DNA from: Liolophura sinensis
Lineage: Eukaryota > Mollusca > Polyplacophora > Chitonida > Chitonidae
Direction of reading: 5' to 3'
DNA length: 64,000 nucleotides
Assembly: GCF_032854445.1 (NCBI RefSeq)
Contig: NC_088307.1
Span: 24,685,953-24,749,952, forward strand
Under the pieces are notes generated by a model. The model saw only the letters and a list, made by a program, of their open reading frames with translations. It had not been told where the DNA came from and ran no database searches. The stretch's first letter is position 1, and each line of letters starts with the position of its first letter. Made by a program: the position numbers and the translations under genes. Below, in pieces: positions 15,301-27,300 of this stretch.

Positions 15301-18300
15301 TTGCCATGATCGGAAAAATTAAGGTTTGGAAAACATCTGTTTACCAACAGACGCTAACACACAATGACAAATAGCTTTATTCAACTGCTGAAGTACACAG
15401 ACAATGGAATATTCAACACTTTCAACCTTTTACAAACTGTAACAGTATTTACAAAAACAGGCAACATGAAGAAAAAGCATGACAAAAATGGAAAATAATC
15501 CATTAGGTTTGAACCCCACACTACCAGATTTCATATGCAATGCACCACAGCGTCTTGATCGGGCTAGGCCTTGGCGATCATCATCGCACCTGGTTAAGAA
15601 TGTACATTTCAGGTTACTCAACACATGGTGTGCTATCACCTCACTCTAAGTTTCCCATCTGGTTTGTCGGGGCTCAGTTCAGGTTTGACAGCGGGTGAGG
15701 ACAGAGTGCATGTAGCTGGCCAGAAATGTTAGGAGATTATAAAGATACGAAATTTTGGTCTAAACAGTTAGAAGGAATAAGCGGTGTTGTGTGTTGTTTG
15801 TTGAATTTCCTCAATTCAAAGCCATGGTGTATGGTTTCGCAGTTACTTTTCTGTGCGATATCCTAAAGCCCGTCTCTTCCTTACAGGCATGTAAGGTCTA
15901 GACCTGAACAGAAATTGGAAACCGTGATATTTCTTTAACGGTTGAATTTGGCCTAATAAGAGTAACATGTTTTAGGCTCATCGTGACTCAAGGTACATGT
16001 GTGGATAGACATTTTTCACAGGGGTATGGGGGAATGCCGTCAAGATTGTTGACCATTACCCATAAAGGCTTTATGTGCAAACATTGAAAATTGTCTGTTG
16101 ATAGCTGTAGAGAGGAAGGAGAGTTGTTCATTTCTTGGTTTGAGTGAGAGACGGCAACCTATGGGGCAGGTTACCTGCAGCACATGTATAGTAATACACA
16201 GTTACCTACAAAATCTATGTTAAGTGTACCGATTTACTGTAGTAGGGTGGTGTCACTTAATCCATTAGCATGCACCAAAAAGTACATGTCTTGGGCTGCA
16301 ATTTGGTGCAAGTCTCAGATTTGTAGCTTTTGTGGTTCTGGAGTCCCAGGTCACTGAAATTATGTGACTGAAAACAGTTTTTGGCCATATTTAAAAAGTT
16401 ACGAAGATAATCAAAATCCGAAAGCAGATTCAGAATCAACGTTGTTAAATACACCTGAATACATGAAAACATTATCAAACTTCGCTGTCATATGCTTGAC
16501 CAATCACTCTACAAGTATACCAAATTTCAAAAGAATCCGTTCGTTGGTTCTTGAGAAGAAGATTTTTAAAGGTTTTGATCAAAATCCACGATGGCCACCA
16601 TGTCACTTGACCACAGTTAACCAAAAACAGCCAAAATTTGCCTTGTAACCTTGTTCCTAAAATCACCATATTTAAACAACATCCAATAAAAACTTTTCAC
16701 TTTACAGTTCTTAAAGCTTTCAAACAGCTTTCAAAACAACAGAAGAAAAATAAGAAAAAACCGACCGATGTCAATAGGTGTTCCAGCAAAGAGTGCTTGA
16801 CCACCTAATAAAGAACCAGATGAGGTTTAGTTCTTTCTTTTTGTATATTTCATTAAGTAGTTTTACATTTCCAGTTTATAAGCATATGAAATTTACTAAA
16901 ACTTAAAAGAGACAATTCTAAGTAGCTGCAACTGCAAAACTGAAAAAGAAACAAAGAGCACCAAAAAAAAATCAAAAAAAAAAAATCACAGAGGAAAAAT
17001 TTTAACTCAGAAGTAAAATGAATGAGCCACAATACTGAATAGTTAAACAAAAACCATGCATCAAGTGATTTCTGGTGCAACCAATCAGAATGTGTGTTAG
17101 ACTTCAAAGCAAATAAGGAGAGACTGTGACCAATCAAAAAAGATCTTCATGCACAGTGAAGAAAGCAGTCTGTTTTCAGCCAAAACAGCTTAGAAAAAGA
17201 AATGTGCCAATAGAAACAGTTGCGTGGATCTTAAAAGCCTATGTTTTAAACTTAAAAGGATAGCAATTACAAGACACAAAATCAAGTGCAGATTGTGAAT
17301 TTAGGTATCGTATGAAGGAACCAAGATTACATGTCACATCTTGTCCAAATGCATGCAGAGAAACAAATGTTTATTTCTCGACTATCTCGAAATGTCCAAT
17401 TATGCAGGTCAAAACTGGGAAGGGCATGCCAGGTTTTGTTTTTGATAAAAAAAATCTCCAAAGGGAACTTCAAAAAAGGGGAAAATGCGAAGGCTTCTGC
17501 AAGAACATAGCTCATGTGTCCAAGCAGATTTGATCAATAAAGTATGTCAGGTAAACTTCAAAAAGCTTATCCAGAGTGGTAGATAGGTGCACGGTCTTAC
17601 CAAGGCTGGGTCATTCAAGGTCTTACTAGTTCTTAAAGCAGCATCTTTGTCTATATAAGCAGAATCTTGTGACAAACCTTCCTGCCTAATAACGACAGCA
17701 TGGAGGATTTACTGTCTAACAAAAGAGAAATTCATCTTGTACTCGGCAGTCTGCTTAGTTTCAAGTAAAAAAAGTTGTACATAAAGACAGCAACTCCTAA
17801 GAATCGCATTAATAGTTAAAACTATTAGTGTAGATTGTAAGTACATAACAAGTTAGTTTTCAAGCAGAAAGTGATTTATCCCAGTACCTGAAATTTGGGA
17901 TGCTGATAAAATTACCGAGGATAATTTAAGTTGACACCTAAAAATCTAGCTGTTTTACATTACTAAAGGACATTTAAGTTGACACCTAAAAATCTAGCCG
18001 TTTTACACTACTAAAGGCCATTTAAGTTGACACCTGAAAATCTAGCTGTTTTACACTACTAAAGGCCATTTAAGTTGACACCTAAAAATCTAGCTTTTTT
18101 ACATTACTAAAGGCCATCTCCCTGCTACCTTCGCACAGCCTTTGTTTGACTTCTTCAGATACATGTACTAACAAAAGAAGACCTAAAAATCCAGGCATGT
18201 CAACTTGAACACAACAGCAAAATTTTGATTTTATATGAAAGAGGGAATGCTTTATGGCTTTGTAATGCCAGACTCCACATGCATAATAAATCAACACAAA

Positions 18301-21300
18301 GCCATTCCAGAAGATACAAATTATCCCACTGGTCTACTCTTCACAGTCCACTAACCTTACTAGCATGCTTGACAAGCAAGGAAGGCTTCATCCTCAAAGA
18401 TTTGACTAGGAGTTGAATCAAACCAAACCAAAATTCAAATCTGGTTTTTCAGCCACTACACCAAAGTACAATGTCATTTGCGATGCATACATGGAAGCAT
18501 ACAGAATCTTTTTCACAGACTAGAAATCTGTGTACGGGATTTGTCTCTACACTGAACAGGTGTGATAGTATACACTTCAAAATCAAGACATGAAGATAAT
18601 TTCAAACATAAGAAAAGGGTAGTAACTCACAGCAGACAACAGCACCAACCCAGGTGTGAGATGCACGCACAAAGAGTCCAGATATGAGAGAACAACGTGG
18701 AGTCAGTGTGACAAGAATTCAGTCAGGGGTCGGTGAACACACGCAAAATGGCTTACCTAGCTTCTGGATTAAAAAGAGCGAAAAGGTGTTTCGAGGAAAA
18801 AATGCCACCTTCGAGGTCGCGCAACTTTAATCCATCCAGAGGAAGCATGAAACGTTTCTCAGACTCCTGTGCACAGCGAAAGATGAAGCCAAAATCAAAA
18901 AGGGGTGAAAAAAGGAAAAAAAAAACAAAACAGACAGCTTTAGTACACTGTACAGCACAGACAGATAAGAGTGTCTTATAGTGCTGTATTTCAGAACCGG
19001 ACTGCAATCCAATTCTGTTCAGGACAGTGAGAGTTACCTCCCTTGAAATGACGACCTTGTTTATGTTCAACCTTTCTACAGCATAACCAGCTAACACAGT
19101 CCTCCACTACAAGGACTGATACACTGGTCAACTACTGATGATGCTAAAACCTTCAGATACCTAGACACCCCCTAAATATTTGTCTCAGGCAGAAAATAAT
19201 TAACCTTTACTGCAGCTTGCACAAATGCGAAATGTAGATTCGGTGTGATTGGGTTTTCCTGTACATATGTAGTCCGACTAAATGGAGTTTGCATTGATGG
19301 TTTAGGGTGGCTTTTTGACAAGGTTTTGTAATACTGAGAATGTACATGTACTGCAGTGTGATGTTTATGTCTTTGGAGGTTGGGGTTTGGGGGGGGGGGA
19401 GGGGGGGTGTAATGAAAGGATCTTGAGGGGTGGGATAAAGATGTTTATATGGGTTGAAGAGAGCAGGGTTAATTCCTAACAGTCAGTTTAATACTTACCA
19501 TCCATGAACCGTTACATGCACCAACTACCCTCACTTGCTTTGTCAGATTTTGCTAGGCTGAGATTATAACTATATGGTCCTTCCCAGACCAATAAGTGAC
19601 TACCCTATGAAAATTATGATTAAGAACACATGAAGTGCTGTAAATGCAAAATGCTGGGCATCCATATGAAGGAATGTATTAAATCATGCTGTCTTAAAAA
19701 TAGCAAGAAAAGCAGATGACTCGATGGCAAGCTGATGACTCAGTGGCAAGCTGATGACTCAGTGGCAAGCTGATGACTCGATAACACAAGCAGATAACTT
19801 GGTGGCAAGCAGAAATGCAAGCAAGCAAGCGAGTAAAGCATTGCAAAGCAAGTTGTAACGACAATGATAATCAATTATCATGTGATTCTGTGTTTCAGAA
19901 GGTCTTGTTCAATACCTTGAGTCAGGGTTGAAGAGTTTAAATTGGTGCTTCTTAGACATAAAACTTTGTTCCTGGTTATCCCGTAATTTAAGCCCGTCGA
20001 GAGGTAGCATGTAGCGTTTTTCTCGCTCCTAAAAAAAAGTAGCAAAAAACCAAACAGGCCATACAGATACACATGCAGCAAACAAAACACTCAGATGCGC
20101 AAATACATGGGCTAAAATGCTTATTGTGTACTTTGGTGCGTTGCCATCTAACAACAACACATTTACACTTCTCGGAAACTCGCTTGTGTAACAGGTAACG
20201 AGTCTCAAATTGTGCAATCATCTGTACCCTTTGGGACCATTTTGTTTTCCAACCATTTTCGTTACACATCGCATGTATTCCAGGATAAATAACTAAGAAT
20301 GTGTAGCTACAGATTTATACAAGAACATCTGGCTCACACATCAATAGGCCTCCTCAGAGTTACCTCCCTTATCCCAAGCCAGCAGCTTCAGGTGTGGTGT
20401 ACCACAACATTAGTTTTTAAGGCATGAAAACACGAGAAGCTATTATCTCCGAAAAGCTTAACAATTACATAAGGTTTATCCTGGTTTATCCTCATGCTTT
20501 CCAAATCATTTTACAAAATTTATATCTGTCTTGTAGGTCTTAAACCGACTTACGCACAGTTGGCTTCAAAACTCATTATTAGCCGTTTTTCAGGTTTTCA
20601 GACATGCTAACTCACACCTAAATGTGCCAATTAAATGGGAGAGTGTCACCTCCAGGGAGGTAATCTGGTGCGGTCCTACTGAACTGGCTCAGACTCCACA
20701 GTCATCTCCTGAGCTTAATACTAGAAAACAATGAGGATCCACTATTTTGGGCCTTCAAAGTTTCACAATTCACATGTAGCAGCAGGCTGCCATCCAGTTA
20801 GTAATGCAATGTTGTCTCCTCCCCTCCCCCCCCCCCCCCATCCCATCCCATAAAAAACAACCATAAAACAACTGTAGATATGCATCTACTGAAATTCCAC
20901 CTCTGGGATGACCCTACATCTTATGATTGTGGCTATTTTATTTTAGAATTAATTGTTAACAAACATAACCCATATACACCAGAAAATTGTCTTTGTGTAA
21001 GCAACACGTTTTAGAACAAAGAATAAAATAAAAAAAAAATTTAAAAAAAACTTTTAGGAAATAATTTGATCTAAATGTGCTGGTATATAAATGCAATATT
21101 TCTTAGGTTTATGGTTTAATTCTGTGATTTTTAAAGTAGCTTTTGAAGCATATACAAAAACTTTTCATGATGTGTGCTTGTGGGGGCTTAAAAACTACAT
21201 TCGTACTTTTCAAACCCTACTTGGTCATGCCTTGTTTTAATTCTAGTTTTTGTTATTTTCATTTTTCTTCATTTTTTGTTTATGTCCCTATAAATATCAT

Positions 21301-24300
21301 GGAATATATGTACAAATATATACATATATAATATGCTCAATATACTTTTGCAAATTAAGTAAAGGAAAATCAAAGGTGTCAACAAGAAGCAGAGAAAATT
21401 GTGTTATTATTTATTAGATTGATACATATTTAATGTCTTGGTTAGTGTTACGTTTATGCTTTGATTAAGACGATGTTGCTGAAGCAAACTATGATAATTG
21501 TATGCTATATGTAAGATGGTCATTAAAAAGCACATGATAAACAATAACCCAGAAACCTTATCCGAGAGAGTAAAAAGCCTGACCCTGGAAAAACTGAAAA
21601 CTCAACCCAACACCATGTGTACAGGATGTGATGAGTGGAGATGTCTATAAAGGGAGATAACTCAAAAGCCATCACCTTGTACACACAAACTAATAAAAAT
21701 CATGTGGCCATAAGCAATAATGTACACAGCAGTATGCCAAGCCAGCTGAAAACCCATGCACATTTAATATTTCACTCTGTGGTTAATGTTTCAATACAGG
21801 AGTTACCTCACCATGACATGGGAACTCTTTCCAATTTAAAGGTAAAAACAGTACGCCAATTTAGTCGAGAGAAGCTTGTCAAGACTGATCAACTTGTCAA
21901 TAGGGTTTGTCGACGAAAATCCAACATGTTAAAACAAATGAAGTGAAGACTTCAAGAAATCAAAAAGCAGTCTGAAATGCGGTTCTGTAGGTCAGTGACA
22001 AAGAATAAGCTTCTGAAGAAATTCTGATAATTACTTATGTTTCACTGTTTCTACCTTTAAATTAGTTGTAAGCAGCCCAAGCCCAAGGCATCACAAGGGA
22101 GATAACCCATGTACCCATTCAAATTTTAATGGCTGATTTTAGAGCCATGCGGAAAGTCTCTTGTTAGTGATGTTAATAAGCTTGTGTTTACCAAGGTCAC
22201 GCATCCTTCCATAGAAACAGAAGAATGCTTAAACCTTAGGTACAAAGATATTTTGACAGCATTTTTTTAACCAGACATGACAACTTCATGCACCAAATCC
22301 AAGGCTTTGAGAGATGACATTCCACCCATATTAAGGGGACACAACTCTGTCGACTGTAATAAAGGGAGGGAATTAGCAATCCAAACTTAAAGGAAGCTGT
22401 GTGAAAAGGCAATCAGTTGTTAAAGACTAAATCAATACTTGCCAAAAAAAAAAAAAAAAAAAATTGCTGCATAAAACATTGCAGTGACTAGAAAAAATCT
22501 AGAATGTACAAGAGGTTTTGTGTTCTTTCCTCCATGAATAAACCTGTAATACAATGTCATGAATGAATCTATGGATGACAAAAGGTACCTATTATCAGTG
22601 TTAATCAAAGCAAAGGTTGGTCTCCGAGAGAATATTCCTGTCTCCATATCCCGGATTTTCAAGCAGTCTAGAGGAAGCAAATATTTCTTGTCCTTCTCCT
22701 GAAATTCAAGCGGGAGTGTTGAGACGAGATCAGAAAACACTAGTTTAATGGCCAAGCCTAACTAAAAATATGACATGCTAACAGCCAATACTAAATTGGG
22801 ATCAAAAAGAATTTATGAAATTTAATTATGCTATTATTCCAAGCTGGCTTAAGAGTTGTCCTTCCACTGAAATTCAAGCGTCAATGTTGAGCAGTGATCC
22901 AAAAATACTAGTTTCGTAGCAAAGCCTTAATTTTCTTGTGAGTCATTTTAACAGACAATACTAAATCTTTACCAAAAAGGCACTTAAGAAAATTAAGTAA
23001 GCTATTATTCCAAGCTGACTTAAGGGTTAGCTTTTTAAAGTTAAGAGCAAAAAACAAAAAATAAATAACACCAGACATGATAACATACGTTTTGGGTGAA
23101 AAAAGCTTTTCTGTTTTTCAGAAGTTTATACAGTGCTTAAGAACTGTATCCCTTTTCCTATGGCTGTACACATAAAATTATTACAAACTACTTGTAGCAA
23201 TATTTACACATAAATGATCATATTTTTTCCTTTCATTGGAAAATTCTGACAATTTCCACGGAAAATTTATTTACATCATTGTGCTTGAAATCCACTGTGG
23301 GTGTGTTAGTTTTTCTTGACTGCCACTAGTGAGACAGCGGCATGTTAAACGTTATGAGGCAAAAACATAAACTGCTCATAAGAGTAATTCTAACGATAAG
23401 GAAAGAAAATCTTCTAATCAGAGTAATTCTAATGATAAGGAAAGAAAATCTTCTAATCAGAGTAATTCTAACGATAAGGAAAGAAAATCTTCTAATCAGA
23501 GTAATTCTAATGATAAGGAAAGAAAATCTTCTAATCAGAGTAATTCTAACGATACGGAAAGAAAATCTTCTAATCAGAGTAATTCTAATGATAAGGAAAG
23601 AAAATCTTCTAATCAGAGTAATTCTAACGATACGGAAAGAAAATCTTCTAATCAGAGTAATTCTAATGATAAGGAAAGAAAATCTTCTAATCAGAGTAAT
23701 TCTAATGATAAGGAAAGAAAATCTTCTAATCAGAGTAATTCTAACGATAAGGAAAGAAAATCTTCTAATCAGAGTAATTCTAACGATAAGGAAAGAAAAT
23801 CTTCTGATCAGAGTAATTCTAACGATAAGGAAAGAAAATCTTCTGATCAGAGTAATTCTAACGATAAGGAAAGAAAATCTTCTAATCAGAGTAATTCTAA
23901 CGATAAGGAAAGAAAATCTTCTAATCAGAGTAATTCTAACAATAAAGGAAAGAAAATCTTCTAATCAGAGTAATTCTAACGATAAGGAATTACCCTGATG
24001 AACAGATTATGTTTCTGCCTCATGACATTTAACATGCCGCTGTGTCACTGGTTGGGGACAAGAAAAACTAAAACATGCCACCTAATCATGAAGAAAGACT
24101 GAAATTTCAATTGTTTTTCCTGAAAAATTTATAGTCAAATTAAGGTTATGTTATAGAAAATGTAAAGTAAAATTTCACTTTTTTGCATTTTTCCCAAAAG
24201 GCGTTTATGTATGAATGATAAGCTGATCGATCACTTGTATCTGCGGCTAAAAGTTTATATTTTACACGTCTGTTTTTTTTTTTCCTAAATTGTTAAGAAA

Positions 24301-27300
24301 TTTTAGACTAAATGAGGATATGGAGCCATGTCATTAAGTTTAGGAGGAACACTGCAACAAAAACACAAAAAAATGCCCACACACACATACACACTTTGTC
24401 CTGCACAGTTGCTTTGTTACACAATTCACAAGCTTTTGGGGAATACTATTTGTCAAATTGTGATCAATGATTTCTGCACTATTTCTATTTGGAACACCAA
24501 ATCAAATACATGAAAATCACACCCAGTGTTGGGTGACACCAAATATGACACCTAATTAAGCTGTCACATCAGGTCGACGCCAAACATGACACTGTGACTT
24601 GCTATAGTACTTCATAGTACCAAGCATTAAGTATGAAACTGTATCCAGCAGTGACCTTAACAATCAATAGTACGCCATGCCACTTCGTAATATTAGATTT
24701 TGAGTGGCATTTTGTAAGAATATACATAAATCACAATGAAATACTGATATTCATTTTTACCAAAGCACCAAAAAATATGTTTAAGTTTAAAGCAATTTAA
24801 ACACATGATAAGGTATGAATAATTAAAAAAAAAAAAAAAGCTCAATAGAAATAATTCTGACTTCTACAAAACTATTTTGGGAAATAGCTGCATCAAATTT
24901 TATCATGACTATAAATTTAATTAAAATTTAATTATAAATTTAACCTTAATTTAACATAATAATAACGTAATCAGAATATTTCCGGTGAAATATGAAAATA
25001 TACACTGAACAAAAATATAAACGCACGAACAAATATTTTCTGTTATTTATATGTCACAAAATATAGTACATATCCCAAAAGAATGGGACATATTTCTGAA
25101 CAATTCAGCTTTAATTTGCGAGCATTGCAATCAATTCTCAAGCAATAGCCCTGCAGTAATGGCAGGAAGAGGACAATGGGGGTCAATGGGTCAAGTTTAC
25201 AGACGTCAGTAACGCGTGTGACCACCATTGGCCTCGCGTAGAGCTGTCCACCGGCGACGCATGGTCATCACCAAGTTGTCAATTGTGGGCTGGGGGGATG
25301 TTGTCCCAGTCCTCCTGGAGTGCCACTCGCATTTGGCGAATGTTCTGGGGAACTGGAACCCGGTGGCGGACACGCCTATCCAGAACATCCCAGAGGTGTT
25401 CAATGGGTGACATGTCTGGTGAATACGGCGGCCAGTTGAGGACAGGAATATCCTCCTCCTCAAGGAAGTCCCTGCATATGCTGGAAGTGTGTGGGCGGGC
25501 GTTGTCGTGTTGGAAAGTCAAATGATGGAGCACCACAAAGGGCGCAACAATAGGTCTAAGGTTTTCATCTCGGTAACGTTGTGCATTAAGGTTGCCGTCG
25601 ATGAAATGCAGACGTGTGCGCTGTCCATGACAAATGCCTGCCCACACCATGACACTTCCGCCACCGTAAGCCACCCGTCGCAGGACATTAGCGTCAGCAT
25701 ACCCCTCACCAGCACGGCGCCAAACCCGAACTCTGCCATCAGCATGGTGCAGCTGGAAGCGAGATTCGTCACTAAAGGAGCACAGTCCTCCAACGAGCAA
25801 GTGTCCAGCGCACATGAATATTGGCCCAGTCCAGTCGTGTCCGACGTCGGGCTACCGTTAGGTCGATGCCCTGGTGTGGTCGACGTGACCGGAGATGAGC
25901 CTCCCGCAGCCGGTTCCTGACTGTCTGGGCTGAAATCTGCCTGTTGTGAAGACCGACAGTCTCATCAGCAGTTCTGGTTTGCTGGGCGGGGTCCGATCAC
26001 GCAGGTGTTGGAGCCGCATGTGCTAGTCTTGTGAGGGCGTGGTCACACGTGGCCGGCGTGGCATGTCGGCATGTGGCACAAATCCACACTTTGGGGTGGC
26101 CTTTTACTGAGCAAGCTGTAAGGAATGTCTGCGTGTTGCTCACGCACACTGACCATCGCACTGTCACGCCCCATTGGTCACATGGGTTGACTTTTTTCAG
26201 CATATGAGTATACCCACTCAGAATGGTCAATTGCAATGGGACCACTTGTGTTGTGCAACACGAAAGGACCTATTAAACAAATATATCACTGGTTTGACCA
26301 TTTCCAAATAATGGTCAGTTTGACTTGGATATATAGGTTGGTGCGTTTATATTTTTGTTTCAGTTTAGTTCAATTCCCATCATAAATTGCAATTCTGCTT
26401 TGTCCCATTTTAGCATAAAACATTTTCAGCCTAGTCCATTACATAAACTTCAACTTTTGCCTTTTTTTTTGTCATACATATTAATTCACCACAATGTTTT
26501 TCTTACCTCCTCATCCTTGAACCAGGAGAGCGTCTCTGCAGTCAGCACAAACCAGAAGTCCTTTTGACCCTCCCTTCATGAAGCTGATATTATGTAAAGT
26601 TAACCAGCCTTTACGAATCACCTGCAGGCACATAGGAACAAGGTTATGGTCAAGTAAGCACAGTAAACAACATGCTGCTGGTGAGCACTTTCTTATGTTA
26701 ACCCTATGCAGCTACCAGAGGTTGCTTTAACACATGATATGACAGAAAATTACACCAGATAAAAGTAAAAACAAAACATGAGGTACATATCTATCAAACG
26801 CATAGTGACTTTACTATAAATATTCGACCTTTTTCAACCCCTAAAGCACGTCTTTCAGTGGAATTCATGCATACAACTATTATGTTAATCAAGCTAAAAA
26901 TTATTTAATGTATTTATGTCACAAAATATTCAAGCTGCATAAAGCTGTGCAAATTATTTCTGCACAGCCATAGTTTACTCAGAATGTTCATAAAAAATAA
27001 TGGACAGCACTGGCTGTTGAAAAGGTTGAGGCATAAGGGTGAAGACTTCACGACTAGAATTAAATGTGTTGCTACTGAAATCTAAAAATTTGTACACTGA
27101 TTCTTTACTGCAGAACAATGAACCGACCACAATTCGAGTTCAATCCTGTTCTGAATTTGGCTTTTTAAGCACCTGTAATTGATGACTTGAGTTGTAAGTT
27201 AATCAATAAATACGAGCCTTAGGCCCTCGCGTCATGAAGTGATTACCAGCATCCTGACTGTAACTACTGTGACTGTACATAAACACATCAAAGATTTACA

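Larger units (their letters stand above)
11685..18756. other. Long intron between exons 14a and 15 of dynamin
   Basis: 7 kb. It holds a 25-bp repeat (11804-11878), a poly-A run (13114-13138), the 18-bp minisatellite (13430-13979), a plus-strand secreted-protein-like frame (14058-14437), a SINE-B copy (14490-14882) and a 48-bp tandem repeat (17923-18116). The stretch 15000-17900 shows nothing recognisable. Confidence 0.6.

Noticed and set aside
21635-21946. 103-codon plus-strand frame in the intron between exons 14c and 14b
   Set aside because: No family likeness, no splice context and AT-rich chance composition.
23342-23998. 218-codon open frame of a 13-residue repeat
   Set aside because: It is the translation of the 39-bp minisatellite; the period is a multiple of three and no splice or start context supports a gene.
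25489-25920. 143-codon plus-strand frame
   Set aside because: Antisense shadow of the Tc1 transposase.
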